Assembly: GCA_022496805.1 (NCBI GenBank)
Contig: CM040107.1
Coordinates: 15,549,501-15,613,500 of the forward strand
Source of the DNA: Pohlia nutans
Lineage: Eukaryota; Streptophyta; Bryopsida; Bryales; Mniaceae
Direction: 5' to 3'
Length of the DNA: 64,000 bases
In this document: positions 42,101 through 52,866 of the stretch, one piece after another
How the letters are laid out: each line of letters starts with the position of its first letter
How positions within the stretch are numbered: position 1 is the stretch's first letter
The notes under the pieces: generated by a model
Told to the model about the DNA's origin: nothing
What the model saw: the letters and a program-made list of their open reading frames with translations, nothing else
Database searches by the model: none
Position numbers and translations under genes: made by a program

Positions 42101-44768
42101 TGTACACGGACAGTGGTGGCATTTTGTGAGGCTTCATGTCAATCGTCTTGGCCTTCTCCACCACTCGGAGGATTTCTGCAATGAATTCCTGGGGGGGAGG
42201 TTCCTGCTCCCGCTTTGGAGTATCACTACTCTTGAGGAAGTTGCTCAGATACTTCCTCGTGCCTCTGCAAAGCAGCTCGTCCATGTGGGCAGAATTGAAG
42301 CCCACGTGCAATTTGAACGTCCTCCACCTGTCGAAGTTGACGTCACCATCCTCCCAAATGTCGCTCGCCCACCTCTTGTTGAGGAAGCGCACCACTGCAT
42401 TCTTCGCCTTTCTTCTGTCCGACCACTCCTTTAGGCTGTAGGCGAACTTGCTCTTGGGCTTCGGCTGTCCCAAGTACACCTTCGGGATACCTGCCAAATC
42501 CTTATTGCGCCTATGCAGGCCCCGATAACTCAGACCGGCCGATATCCTGTCCACGAGCCGCGTCATGCTTGTTGGCCCCAAGCCCCTCAGGCACTTGAAT
42601 GCATAGGCGACAGTGTATTTCCTTTCCCACGTCTTGTTCGGGCCAAGTTCCTCGTTGTACTTTTTGCCTGAGTCGGGGTTTATCAAATTGCCACTCTCGT
42701 ACCATCGGAAGCACTGCAGTATTGCGTCGTATATCTTAGCCGGAGCGGTGATTACACGAAACTCGCCTGGATAGTTTAGGAATTTCTTGTTCATGTTCTT
42801 CCAGGCCATGGCATTGAGCGTCTGCACTGCCTTCAAGGAGATTGGACGTTGAAATCAGTTTGGACTGTATTGAGTTTCCATTCCCAGTGGGCAATTGCCC
42901 ACTGGAACGACAGCAGCGTCACGACTGCTCACTTGCACATGGAGTGGAAACATTACATGGACTGGCATTATACGATTCACATTGGGCAATCGCCCACTCG
43001 GACGAGGTCGTGACCTCTGCACATCCATGGAGCGCAACCACATCCAATGAAAAGTTACCTTGTAATTATCCTGGCTGGCTGGCGTCGGCATCCCGTATTG
43101 CGTCCACAAATCTCGAGCATACTGAATGTGGGCGAGGTACTCAGGCGACTCCCACTTGAACTGGTTCGTGTTGTTGATGCGCCGTGCCAACTCTGAGAGC
43201 GCCAGTTTGTCCTTCGTCCAAACAAAGTTGCACTCCCAGAACTCGTAGTCATCCTTGAGTACCTGTTCGGTCTTCGTACTCTCCAACATGCGTTTTGCAG
43301 CCGCCCACGTGTGCTGCCCGTTGATGATGTAGAACTTGGCATCCTGAATATCCTCCCAGCACGTGGGTACAACTTCAGTCTTGGGCATCAGGGTCAGCGT
43401 CCACTTGTTGAGGTGGAGCAATGTTAGCAGCACCTGCAGCAGTGTGTCTGCTAGGCCCTCTTGAAGAGGCCTGTACTTGTACTGCTGGGGAGCAGGCTCC
43501 ATATTGTCCACGCGGATAGCCTTCGTGAACTCTTGTCCGAGTGGGTAAATGTGGGCGGTGCGCCGCTTGAACTCATACAGTTCGCTTTGGCATTTTGTGA
43601 TCACTATGTCCCCTCCGTCCTTCACTCGTATTGGATGCGGGGCCTGCTTCTTCCTGGGAGTGCGCTTTGGTGTTTTTCTTCCTGGGACCGCGCTTCGGTC
43701 CGCCGTGACCCCACACTCTTCACGGAATGCCACCTCCAGCCTTCCCATGGTCCCTAGGGATGCTTGGCAAGTCACCTCTGCCAAGTCCTTCTCTCTCCCG
43801 TTTGCGGGCGTCTTCTTCTTCCTGCGCTTTGTGGGTTGGGTCGGAGGAGTGACCTCCTCCGTAGCGTCATCGCTTGCGCCAGTGGGCAATTGCCCACTAG
43901 GACCCGCTTTTGCCTTGCCCTTGGATGCGCAGCTCAGGCGCTTTCGTGGGCGACTAGCTTCTGCAACCCCCGTCTCCTCTATAACGGCTGTGTTTTCTGC
44001 CACACGCGTCTCCTGTGGTGCAGGGGTCGTCTCCGCTGATGCTGGAGTTTTGTCTTTCTTGCGGCTGCGTGCATCCCTGCTCGGCGCAGGTGGAACTAGC
44101 GCGACTGGGGCAGCCCTCTTTTGAGCTCCTGCCGCAGCCTGGTTAGCAGGAGCCCGGTTAGCAGGAGCCTGGTTTGCTGGAGCCCAGTTTGCTGGAGCCG
44201 GGTTTGCAGGAGCCGGGTTTGCAGGAGCCGCCCTGATCGCACTGTTCACTTTTCCTATGTTGTGCAGAGCTTTCTTGAGCACCATACTTACTGCCTGAGA
44301 TCCTTTGTGCAAGTCCTCGAGGTCCTCAACCTCCACGAGCATGTTGGGCCAGTAGGCCAACATGGGCACGGCAGCATCATCCAGGCTTTTGTGAAACTGA
44401 TCGGGTGAGAAATCGCCGTCTAATTCATTGAAGAGGAAGTTGGCTTGACTTCCGGAGGCGTTCTGCACCCAAACAATTACGTGTGGCCTGCAGTACAACA
44501 CTTCTGTGACCACGACCGACTTGAAATTCGACACTTCGGGGTTTACGCCGAGTGGGACAACGCACTTCGTCCATGGTCGCAGCGCCCATGTCGAGTCCGC
44601 TAACTTCGTCACCAGCAGCGACCACTGCCTTGGTGGTGGACAACACTCCTTCAGCTTGTACACCTTGCCACCGTAGAACTCGCCACGTATGTTCGCATTC
44701 AACTCCTGCTCGAAAAACTTTTTCAGATGTCCGTTGTATGGAATTTCTGGGGGTATATCTTTCCCCAT
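39141..44768 (-). CDS. Gene 2: ParB-like/methyltransferase-like protein with acidic and coiled-coil tail
   Basis: Five coding exons by GT-AG borders, all phase 0: 44768-43059, 42830-41454, 41336-39456, 39332-39279 and 39230-39141, ending in TGA (5112 nt). Starts at ATG 44768, MGKDIPPEIPYNG. Residues ~181-213 are APANx repeats, then a basic Pro-rich linker. Residues ~479-495, FYIINGQHTWAAAKRML, match the position and shape of gene 1's DGNHRR motif (ParB-like), followed by VWTKDKLALSELARRINN. Exon 2 is helical, then SAPVWMVICHSLKSAE and VTIFILHSPKN, and after an in-frame TAG (41520-41522) ENYVLCIAAGRKCMIAAY, which resembles a methyltransferase motif I strand-loop. Exon 3 is very acidic, then a coiled coil (KLQEQLAKAQAVIEKETKAREEANK). 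Catalytic DPPY is not visible. Alternative: two genes, 44768-41520 and 41336 onward, since exon 3 opens with ATG. Four palindrome copies lie inside exons and two inside introns. Confidence 0.62.
40250..40355. repeat. Three palindrome copies in gene 2 exon 3 (42-bp tandem unit)
   Basis: Copies at 40250-40271, 40292-40313 and 40334-40355, each with the intact core GTGGGCAATTGCCCAC, spaced exactly 42 bp so that frame is kept. On the coding strand each reads VGNCP, giving units of the type VGNCPPGSPLET. A partial fourth unit without the core lies on the 40.21-kb side. Confidence 0.95.
41397..41418. repeat. Perfect 22-bp palindrome in gene 2 intron 2
   Basis: Core CAGTGGGCAATTGCCCACTG with one extra complementary base on each side. 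It lies between the candidate GTAAGT donor and the acceptor of exon 3. Confidence 0.95.
42884..42905. repeat. Perfect 22-bp palindrome in gene 2 intron 1
   Basis: Same core as 41397, inside the 228-nt intron. A weaker copy (CATTGGGCAATCGCCCACTC) follows at about 42980-42999 in the same intron. Confidence 0.95.
43879..43900. repeat. Palindrome copy in gene 2 exon 1
   Basis: Core CAGTGGGCAATTGCCCACT. On the coding strand it reads SGQLPTG, a different frame from the VGNCP copies in exon 3, so the DNA sequence rather than the peptide is what the copies share. Confidence 0.95.
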
Positions 44769-44975
44769 TTTGTATCACCTGTAGCCCAACGACACCGTTG
44801 TTAGACTGTCCTGTGGAATTTGTGCAACGCATCGTGTTCGCCCGGTGCTCAATTGACCACTGGATTAGTCCGTGCCTTGCCGTGTTGCCAATGCCAGTGG
44901 ACAATCGAGACATGGGAGTTACAGACTACCACACTACTCTATGCCAATAACTGCAGCCTTCAACATCATTCTAAT

Positions 44976-44997
44976 CCAGTGGGCAATTGCCCACCGG
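44976..44997. repeat. Palindrome copy upstream of gene 2
   Basis: CAGTGGGCAATTGCCCACCG, one mismatch from the perfect form, about 200 bp 5' of the gene 2 ATG, possibly in a 5' untranslated intron. Degenerate half copies lie nearby (GTGCTCAATTGACCAC at about 44848; CCAGTGGACAATCG at about 44890). Confidence 0.9.
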
Positions 44998-45234
44998 GGA
45001 GCGTTCTTCACAACCTTGCATTGTCTACCTCTGCAGCATTTTACATCCTCTGCGTCTATGCCCATTGGGTACTGCAGGAATCACAGTGCACTTGATAACT
45101 GAGTGGGCAAACGCGCCCTGCGTTCTGGACCGACATACCTGACTACAACATTCACAATACCTGTTCGTGAGTGGCCACCGGGCAGTGTCGGGCAGAGCCG
45201 ACGTTTCTGATATCGAGCCTTGCTCGTGGCCACC

Positions 45235-45256
45235 CCAGTGGGCAATTGCCCACTGG
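45235..45256. repeat. Perfect 22-bp palindrome upstream of gene 2
   Basis: Exact core CAGTGGGCAATTGCCCACTG with the outer C/G pair, about 470 bp 5' of the gene 2 start. Confidence 0.95.
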
Positions 45257-45540
45257 CTGCCCTCTGCCTCGTCAAGAAATTCATATTTTCCACCGTATTA
45301 TGAGTTATTTCCTAACGTATATCCGATCGTATATGGAAAAGGAAATTCCATATGACATCCGCTAACTGCAAAAGAAATACCCGCTGTGGAAAGAAAAAAA
45401 CCAAAAAAAAACTAGCTCATGGTATGACAGGACATGTTTGACACATACACTATCGGAAAATCTACATGTATAGATCCTGCTAACGCTGCACTATCTACAC
45501 CTGTCATAGATATCAAACATGATATTCTACACTTAATGGG

Positions 45541-45658
45541 GAGTAGTGCACCACAGTGGGGCTTTGAAATCTACCACTGTCATAGATCCAGCGGGCAAGT
45601 CACCACTGGATCTATGAAAGTGTTAGATTTAAAAGGGCCACTGTAGTGCTCTACTACC
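45541..45658. repeat. Fold-back element with degenerate palindrome centre
   Basis: Inverted arms GTAGTG..CCACAGTGG...GCTTTGAAATCTACCACT and AGTGTTAGATTTAAAAGGGC...CACTGTAGTG. They surround ATAGATCCAGCGGGCAAGTC with ACCACTGGATCTATGA, a decayed form of the family palindrome. Centre near 45599. A related ATCTACATGTATAGATCC segment lies just to the left (about 45459). Confidence 0.75.
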
Positions 45659-46285
45659 GACAATATGCATATTGCCATGCCTAAAATCTACGATAGGTAT
45701 AGATACTACAAAATTCGAGCGTCAGGCAAAACACTGTGGTTCAAATGCAGTGAAAATCGACAAAGATTAGGTTGCACTTAACGAACGACGACGACGTACT
45801 TATAGTAAACAAACGACGAAGAATTGCACTACACAAACGACGAAGAAGTTTCACATAGTCTAGTAGTTCGGCGTCACGCACTGCTAGACAACGGAATTGT
45901 CGGGTAGTGTTGGGCAGCCTAACGTCACCTTTGTTAAGAGAGCACAAACACGGACTTGGCGGCATGGACTAACGCGACAAGAGACGCAAAAATTAAATTA
46001 ACTTCAGCATTTCTACCGTTCTCAACTTGTGCTTACTTTACTGTCTCTAGTTCTTAAACAGCCACCTTCACAACGTTAACAGCGGAACCCTATCGTCGAC
46101 TGACAACAGAACATGTCCAAGCTGATTCTTCTAAGTCATCGTCATTCACTGAAAGGAGCCTAAAGAAATGGAACTAGAGGGCTTACCGCAGTCAAGATTC
46201 GCGTAGAAGATGGCGGAGCTGTAGCGCCGTAGCTCAGTCACAAAAATTCCCGCAACAAACAACTCCCGCAATGCACCTTACTCGC

Positions 46286-46768
46286 CTACACACGGGAAAC
46301 ACCACAGTCGTCGCTCCAGCCGAGTACACCACAGCACGCGCACAAGACAGTGAACACCACTGTCACAACAATTGCGAGCAGGAGTATGACCAGCATCCAC
46401 AGCGCAATACAAAAATACGGCGATGAGAGCGGAAAACGGCACGGAGAACAGCAAGGCAACAGGAAAAATTCTGCAGCGCGGCAGCCTGACGACACGCGAG
46501 AGACAGCCCAGCAGAAGAAGAGAAATGGCGGCGCAAAATGAGGAAGAGCGGGGGGGTCGACGGGGGAGGCCGGACCCGATACCCGGCCATACACGGCCGA
46601 ACTCGATAACCGGACCCTACACCCGCCGCCTTCTGCATTTACGATACGCTGTCCATTGATACCCGGCCACGATGACCGCCAGCTACCATACACGGCCCAT
46701 CCCGATACCCTACACGGCCGACCTCGATACCCAGACCCAACACCCGGACCGAAGGCATTGTTTTCCAA
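46286..46768 (-). CDS. Doubtful 160-residue ORF with one membrane-like segment
   Basis: A minus-strand ATG frame whose C-terminal third is strongly hydrophobic (LWMLVILLLAIVVTVVFTVL, then Cys-rich), consistent with one transmembrane helix. The N-terminal half is read from GATACCCGGCC-type repeats and is low-complexity. No family recognised. Since the region is GC-rich and upstream of gene 2 on the same strand, it is at least as likely to be promoter or leader DNA as a gene. Confidence 0.2.
   Translation of the reverse strand: MENNAFGPGVGSGYRGRPCRVSGWAVYGSWRSSWPGINGQRIVNAEGGGCRVRLSSSAVYGRVSGPASPVDPPALPHFAPPFLFFCWAVSRVSSGCRAAEFFLLPCCSPCRFPLSSPYFCIALWMLVILLLAIVVTVVFTVLCACCGVLGWSDDCGVSRV
46559..46745. 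repeat. Short GC-rich repeats (GATACCCGGCC / TACACGGCC)
   Basis: Interspersed copies of CGATACCCGGCC and ATACACGGCC in irregular tandem order, ending sharply at the AT-rich block near 46760. Reads as a decayed minisatellite. Confidence 0.7.
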
Positions 46769-49561
46769 TAAATAATGTCCGTATATTTCGCATTACATAA
46801 GTAAAGTCACATAAGAACGAAACATTGAATTGAGTATATTCTGTCCGTCTAGTGCATGTGAAAATATGATGTTCAAGAGTATCTCGTTTCAAACTCATTC
46901 CAACTAATTGCACTACAGAATAATTACAGATTTGTTTGTATTCAAATTTACAGCAATTTATTTAGTTTCACTTCCAAAATTGATACTTCTGCATTGATGA
47001 TAGTCATACTACATCAAACCGCATGGATGGATTCTACAATTCGAATTTCAGAACTTCTATTTCTATATCATTTCCAACATATTATTCACAATAGATGTTT
47101 TTGATGATTTTCTGTAAATTGTAAATTCCAAGGCCACTCGTACGTTTTGCGAGTACACGACACCTGCTTCATAAAAATTTAGGGTACATTCATACAGTAG
47201 GATTCTATTCGCGGTATCCATCATTGTAACATAAATTGTTATTAGAAAACATCACGTACAAGGAGCAGCTTCTGTACAACACTAGTTGAATGTGATAGGA
47301 ACAATTCACAATTCAATATTGGTGAAACACTATTTTACCCCTAAAACTGTTGTATTTTCAAAGCCGACCCAACGTTTTATACAGTCATACGCGTTGGCAT
47401 TTATTATGCACATTGAATTTTTATAAAATGTCACGAGCCGATTACGCATTGACATATACCGTACTAGGAAGGCAGTGTTGGCAATAAATAATTCCTTAAA
47501 ACATTGCCAGATGAACAAATGTATTTAGCTCGTTCTTTTTTAAATCAACAAGAATAAAATCAACAACAATTGTCGACAAAAAACAAAACAAAATGTTTAG
47601 CTGCTACAAAAATTGAATGTTAGGTATGAATATCTAAATTTTTAATAATTTGTGTTCAACGTGCCTATCACCACAGTTTGAATTGTTAATAATTATTTGA
47701 CACCACAGTGCGCGTCCTGCCTTCATCGTACGGTATTGTTGAAAGCAACAAAAGTGCCATAAAGAACGAGCCGAAGGAGAACGCAATAAAATAGACGAGA
47801 ACGAAAATCGTGGACTCAACACTACAAAAATCGTAGAACCCGCCAACAAAAATGAGGCCATCCTGGCTAGCACTGGCTAAGCGAATGCATTCATTATTCT
47901 CATTCATAATTATATTCAATTTCACTATCAAGTTTTAAATGCATGAATTGAACTTCGTTTGGAAATTAATATTCATCCAACAGTATGGAAGTACTGTTCT
48001 CAATGCTGCTAAGAGTAAATCCATACATCTGTGTATAGTTTCATTTCACTAATTCATGCCACGTGGCACTCCCTCATTGGATGATTTGAATGTTTTCATT
48101 TTACTGTTTTCAAATGATAACAAACTTCAGAAATTTAAATAATGTACTATCCTTATGAAATTCCACTTCTGATTGAAAATATTATTATAAAATATAAATA
48201 AAAGCTTTTCCTTTAAAATCATAGTTTTTAACTTTTTATTCATAACAAATATATAACAAAGTTTATAGTATTTTTCACACTTTTTCTATAATGATAGCCA
48301 TAGGCACTTTATAAATGTTTAAACTGGTTTCAATTGTATTTTAAAAATATCAGTACCGAGGCTTCAGGCATGATCATTTGTAATTGCCATTACCTTCTCC
48401 GGCATTCATGGACTATATCTAGAATTTTGTCGTAAATTTGATTCAAACAGAAATTGCATAATTCTTCGGTGCGATTAATTCGCATACGTTTGAAATGAGA
48501 TACAATTCCACACGATGGTTCTTTCACAGTTTTTGAGTTTTAGTTATATGTCCTCAATTTCTCCACGCCACAGTTGAATTATACTGAATGTACTTTTCGA
48601 TTCATCAACTACGGGACGCACATTAGGATTGGTCAACTACGGGACACACTTTTACATTCTTAAATCAACACCAAGGGATTATGGTTTAATGAGATGTAAG
48701 GTATATGAGAGCTAGAGCCCAACTTCAAGTTTCACATTGCTCAAATCTACTGAAGTTGATCTCCAAGGTTCGTATCCCTCGTTATGCATCTCTATTTTTT
48801 ATTTTTTGCATTTGCATAATATTTAAAAAATTTCTAATGGAATATATGATTAATAGCTTTAGGCAGTAAACGTACCCTAAATCCAAATCCTATAAGTTAT
48901 AAACAATGTCAACATGTTAAACTCATGGGATAATCAAATTTTGTCCAATGTTATGTATAATTCCTAATGTTTACAATAAATACTGTATAATTCGAACATT
49001 AATTTTAATTGTTCGAGTACTTACAAATCCAATAGCGAAAAGTCTCAAAATTCTGAGGACAATTATAGTTAGAATTTTTACAAAACATGAATGATTTTAT
49101 CATTTAACCTTTATGTGAATTATAAAATTCGAGGTCAGATTGTATGCTTTATGAAGACATTACCTGTATGCAACGAGACGATATAGAACTTGAACATATT
49201 TTGCGTAGTCATATCGTATATTGTATACTTCAATGTAACAATCTACCAATCCCTATAGTAATCATTACATCATGCAATTCAATCTTTTTTCAATTGTCTT
49301 TACATTGTTATATGGGGGATGCCCTCTATGACCATTATGTAATAGAAATTTAAAATATGAAAGGAAATAAATAGTAGGAGTACTTAATTTAGTTGTAAGT
49401 AGATCAGTAGATGATATGAATAATTATAGTATTAAAAAAATTCTCAAAAAACTCATAAAAGTATTTTGAGTCTTAGAAAGGAGTTTAAGTTGGAATTAAA
49501 CCCTCATTGCCTCTATTTTCTAGTTTTTGCAATTGTTTCTATTTCTAGTTCACCTATTTCT

Positions 49562-49627
49562 CTTCTAGTGTCAATTAGCAAGGTTAAGAGTTAATTAGCA
49601 AAGTTCGGAGTCAATTAGCGAAGTGTG
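49562..49627. repeat. Three ~22-bp tandem repeats
   Basis: GTCAATTAGCAAGGTTAAGA, GTTAATTAGCAAAGTTCGGA and GTCAATTAGCGAAGTGTGAT in direct tandem. Small and probably neutral. Confidence 0.85.
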
Positions 49628-51019
49628 ATAAGAAAGAGGGAGGAATAAATTAAGTCGTAGTACCCTTCCCTCCACAAAAAATGCAGTTTCATCCATCGGA
49701 GGACTAGGCACCGTTTTTTCATCTAAATCTGTTTTTTTCATCCGTCCATAACTTCCTCATCGAGTGTCCGACTTAGAATTTTTTTATAGTTTCGGATTGT
49801 GCAAGAGAAGCTCTAGACCATAGTATGTTTTGTTTTCTTAAAAAATGAAATAGAAAAAAAAAGTTGTGCAAGTCCGGAGATAAATCTAAAAACGCAATTG
49901 TAGAGTAAAAAAATTGTGAAAACTTCAAAAGAACATAGCTTTCTCATATATTATCCGTTTTTGACGTATTTTAGTGCTACAGAAACCTTAGAGTGTATAG
50001 TTTAACATAGTGTCTTTTTTTCATATTTTCATTTTGGTTTTTTCAAAGTCCTAATCTTTTCCGTACCCCTGGCCAAAGAGCTTACTTTATTCGTCGCCAA
50101 GCGCCGGAAAGGGATCTTCTACCGCTCGTCTTCAACCATCGAGCAAAATGGTAATGTTCCGTCACCCTTCATTGATATTTAGAATTTAATGATTTTGTTA
50201 TTGTTGGTTTTGAAATATGTTATTAACATGTAGTAAGGATTTTATTTATTTTTTAAATAAATAAATAAACAAAACAAGGGAAGTCCGTTGCTTGGAAGGT
50301 AAACAAATTAGTATTTTCTTTTATTTGATTTGATTTTATTGTTTTTACTCTCCATTAAAATTCTCCCATAATCGTTAGCCGCAAGCTTTGAATTCGTTGT
50401 GAGAAAAGAAAGATACAACTGTAAAATACTGAAATTTGTAAGGCTGTTCTAATTTTTGACTCACACCCCGCAAGCTCGTAAACTTCAGAACAATGAATTT
50501 GTGCTTTCACGATGAACTGTGTGCTTGCATACGGTCTAAAAGTCATTGTGCTGAACCAGTTGAGCTTTGTGATGGTAATGAAGTTCCATGGTGAAACTAT
50601 ACGAGCTTTTATACTAAAATTTGATCATTTCTAGCACTCTTAGGTTTACGTAATTGTGAGGAACTCAGGAACTAATAGTGTTTCGAACGTCGTTATATTC
50701 ATGTTTTTGCTGTGTACCGGAAGGAAATGCTACCAATGTTGTACCTTTTCAGGTACCAATTTCGTACCTCTATGATTTCATTGTTCATTTTGGCGGTACA
50801 TCGTATTTTGAAACCGGCTTGTCACTCCTTTTGCTACTAATCATTAGTTTCTTGTACCGACGAGTCACTTTCATAACAATCTTTTCTTCACTTCTATACC
50901 TTAAACATACATTTCACTTCTTACAGGATGTAAATATTTTAAATAAGTGAACGTGCAAAATGCACGTGGAGATTTTAAAAGAGGCGAGCTCGTTGTTTAT
51001 AACAGTTCGAGATGATTCT

Positions 51020-52067
51020 CTATAAATTAAAGCATATGCTCTTATTACAAGCTTCACTTTCAATTAATTGTTAACGTTAACGATGTTAATAGCGTTATTT
51101 AAATGAAAACGAACTACTATTGTCATACTTATGTATGATTTATATGTTCATATTAGATATTAGCCCAAATTGAGTCGTATTAGCTTTAAAATGATCAGAG
51201 AGAACTTTCACGGAACAGTGAAACAACTTTATGTAAAACATGACTCGATCAAGAACAGTACTTAGTAAACAGGATTTACGGATCTTCTGGAGTAGAGGTT
51301 TCATATTCCGTGTAGCAAAGATTCGTACACCTTCGAATAAGTGTAACCCACAAACTGTTTGGAGTTAAAAGATGAAATGAGATTTCAGTGTATGTAGCTC
51401 ATTTAGTTTGTATTAACATGAAGTAGAAATAGGGAATGGCGATGCAATACGGGTACCTAGTACACAAGAGTAGAGAAAGGCTTTATGCAGATGGGCATGC
51501 AAGCATGTCATGATTAAGGCCTTCCCTCTACTCTACAACTGTTTCAGCAGCTTCATGCTTTTGCGCGTGGGAGGCTTCTGCTGCTTCACGTTGAAGCGCC
51601 TCCTGCGCTTGTATTGCCGTAGGACTCATGACTAGCTCTGTAATTGCGCGATTTGAACACCTTCTTTTTGGAATCCCTTAAACTCACAAACTCATTACAG
51701 TGTGCATTGTATACAGATGTGGGCTTAAAGGTTTAACACACAGGCATGAAAGTTAAGGATAATTATCCAGTTTAAGTTGATGATGAAACATAAGAATTTT
51801 GTATACGAGACGACAAGACTCACCAATTCATTTCATCCCCTTGCTCGTTTTAGGCATTAAGGGTGAAGCGCGTAGTATGTCGAGAAATGCCAAAGAAGTT
51901 TTTGAGCAGATCTTCGTAAGATAGGATGTAATTCGCTATAAATGAAAGCATATGACTTTATAACTGCAAGCGCAACTTTAATTTGATTGTTAACGTTAAC
52001 GATGATAATAGCATTATTTAAATGAAAGAAAACTACTATTGTCGTACTTATGTATGATTTAAATGTT
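51020..52067. repeat. Direct repeats ~130 bp, 916 bp apart (possible miniature LTR element)
   Basis: Copies at 51020-51148 and 51936-52067 share CTATAAAT.AAAGCATATG, TTGTTAACGTTAACGATG, ATTTAAATGAAA and GTACTTATGTATGATTT. Two short terminal direct repeats around ~790 bp of non-coding DNA fit a TRIM-like element, but I found no primer-binding site, polypurine tract or target duplication. A simple duplication is equally possible. Confidence 0.6.
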
Positions 52068-52819
52068 AAAAATAATTTCTATTTATACTGTGATGTAATG
52101 CATTTGATAGTAAACAATAAGAGTTGACGACGGTACTACATTACTAAAACCATGTAATTTTTTTAATTATAAGTGCGTAAAATATATAATATTTTATAGT
52201 GAATAGCATACAAGTAATATAGAAAAGTTTAAATCAAATAAATATAGTTACTCTTCTCATGAATGTCATGAGTGACACTACTGTTAGTAATGATTGTCAG
52301 TTATGCTATTGATGTCACTAATGTCATTAATGTAACTCACGTCACTAATATCATTATCATTAAACAATGTATGTCATTATAATCATAGCGTATGAACGTC
52401 AGATTTTGAACAATATTAAACGTATATTTCATTGCAATATCATTCACGTTATCTACGTCTTATTGAAGATAATATATACCTTTGCTGTACGTTAAAAACA
52501 ACAAAGTGGTCAAGATCGAACGTTGCACAAAGCGCGGAACGTGACTGTGAAATTCCTGAAAAGACCGTTACAGCCTTACAGGAAGAGGGTGACTGAAATC
52601 TTTAGCGATCCCGAACAGAACCATTATAGTCTACGACAGTGGCACACAACTTAGAGAATCCAAATGCAACGGCAATTTTTTTCAATGTTAAAATTAGTGG
52701 TGAATATTGTGTTCTAAAATGAGTTCACATTTGTGATGGTGAAAGTGACGAAGAATGGGGTATACAAGAGTCAACTTTTGATAACAAAGAACACTTCAAG
52801 AACAAGGCTTGCATGATTC

Positions 52820-52866
52820 CCACACCAAAGATTCTATTGGAACCGAAGATTCTATTGGAACCGAAG
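52820..52866. repeat. Two 18-bp tandem repeats
   Basis: AAGATTCTATTGGAACCG occurs twice in a row and begins a third time (AAGAATT). Confidence 0.85.

Larger units (their letters stand above)
44769..46187 (-). promoter_or_regulatory. Possible 5' untranslated intron and leader of gene 2
   Basis: An acceptor CTACAG at 44779-44784 lies 10 bases before the gene 2 ATG, and a good donor (TGCG then GTAAGC) lies at about 46187. Together they would give a ~1.4-kb 5' intron holding several palindromes. This is sequence-compatible but unsupported by transcripts. A GC-rich block beyond 46190 would fit a promoter. Confidence 0.25.

Noticed and set aside
9830..44768. A non-standard genetic code with UAG/UAA read as glutamine
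   Set aside because: Several in-frame TAG/TAA would read naturally as Gln, and three align with CAG in a paralogous copy. However, other stops in the same families align with Glu or Leu, TGA also interrupts frames, and one TAG sits where Trp is usual. Ordinary decay, especially C-to-T change, explains all of these better.
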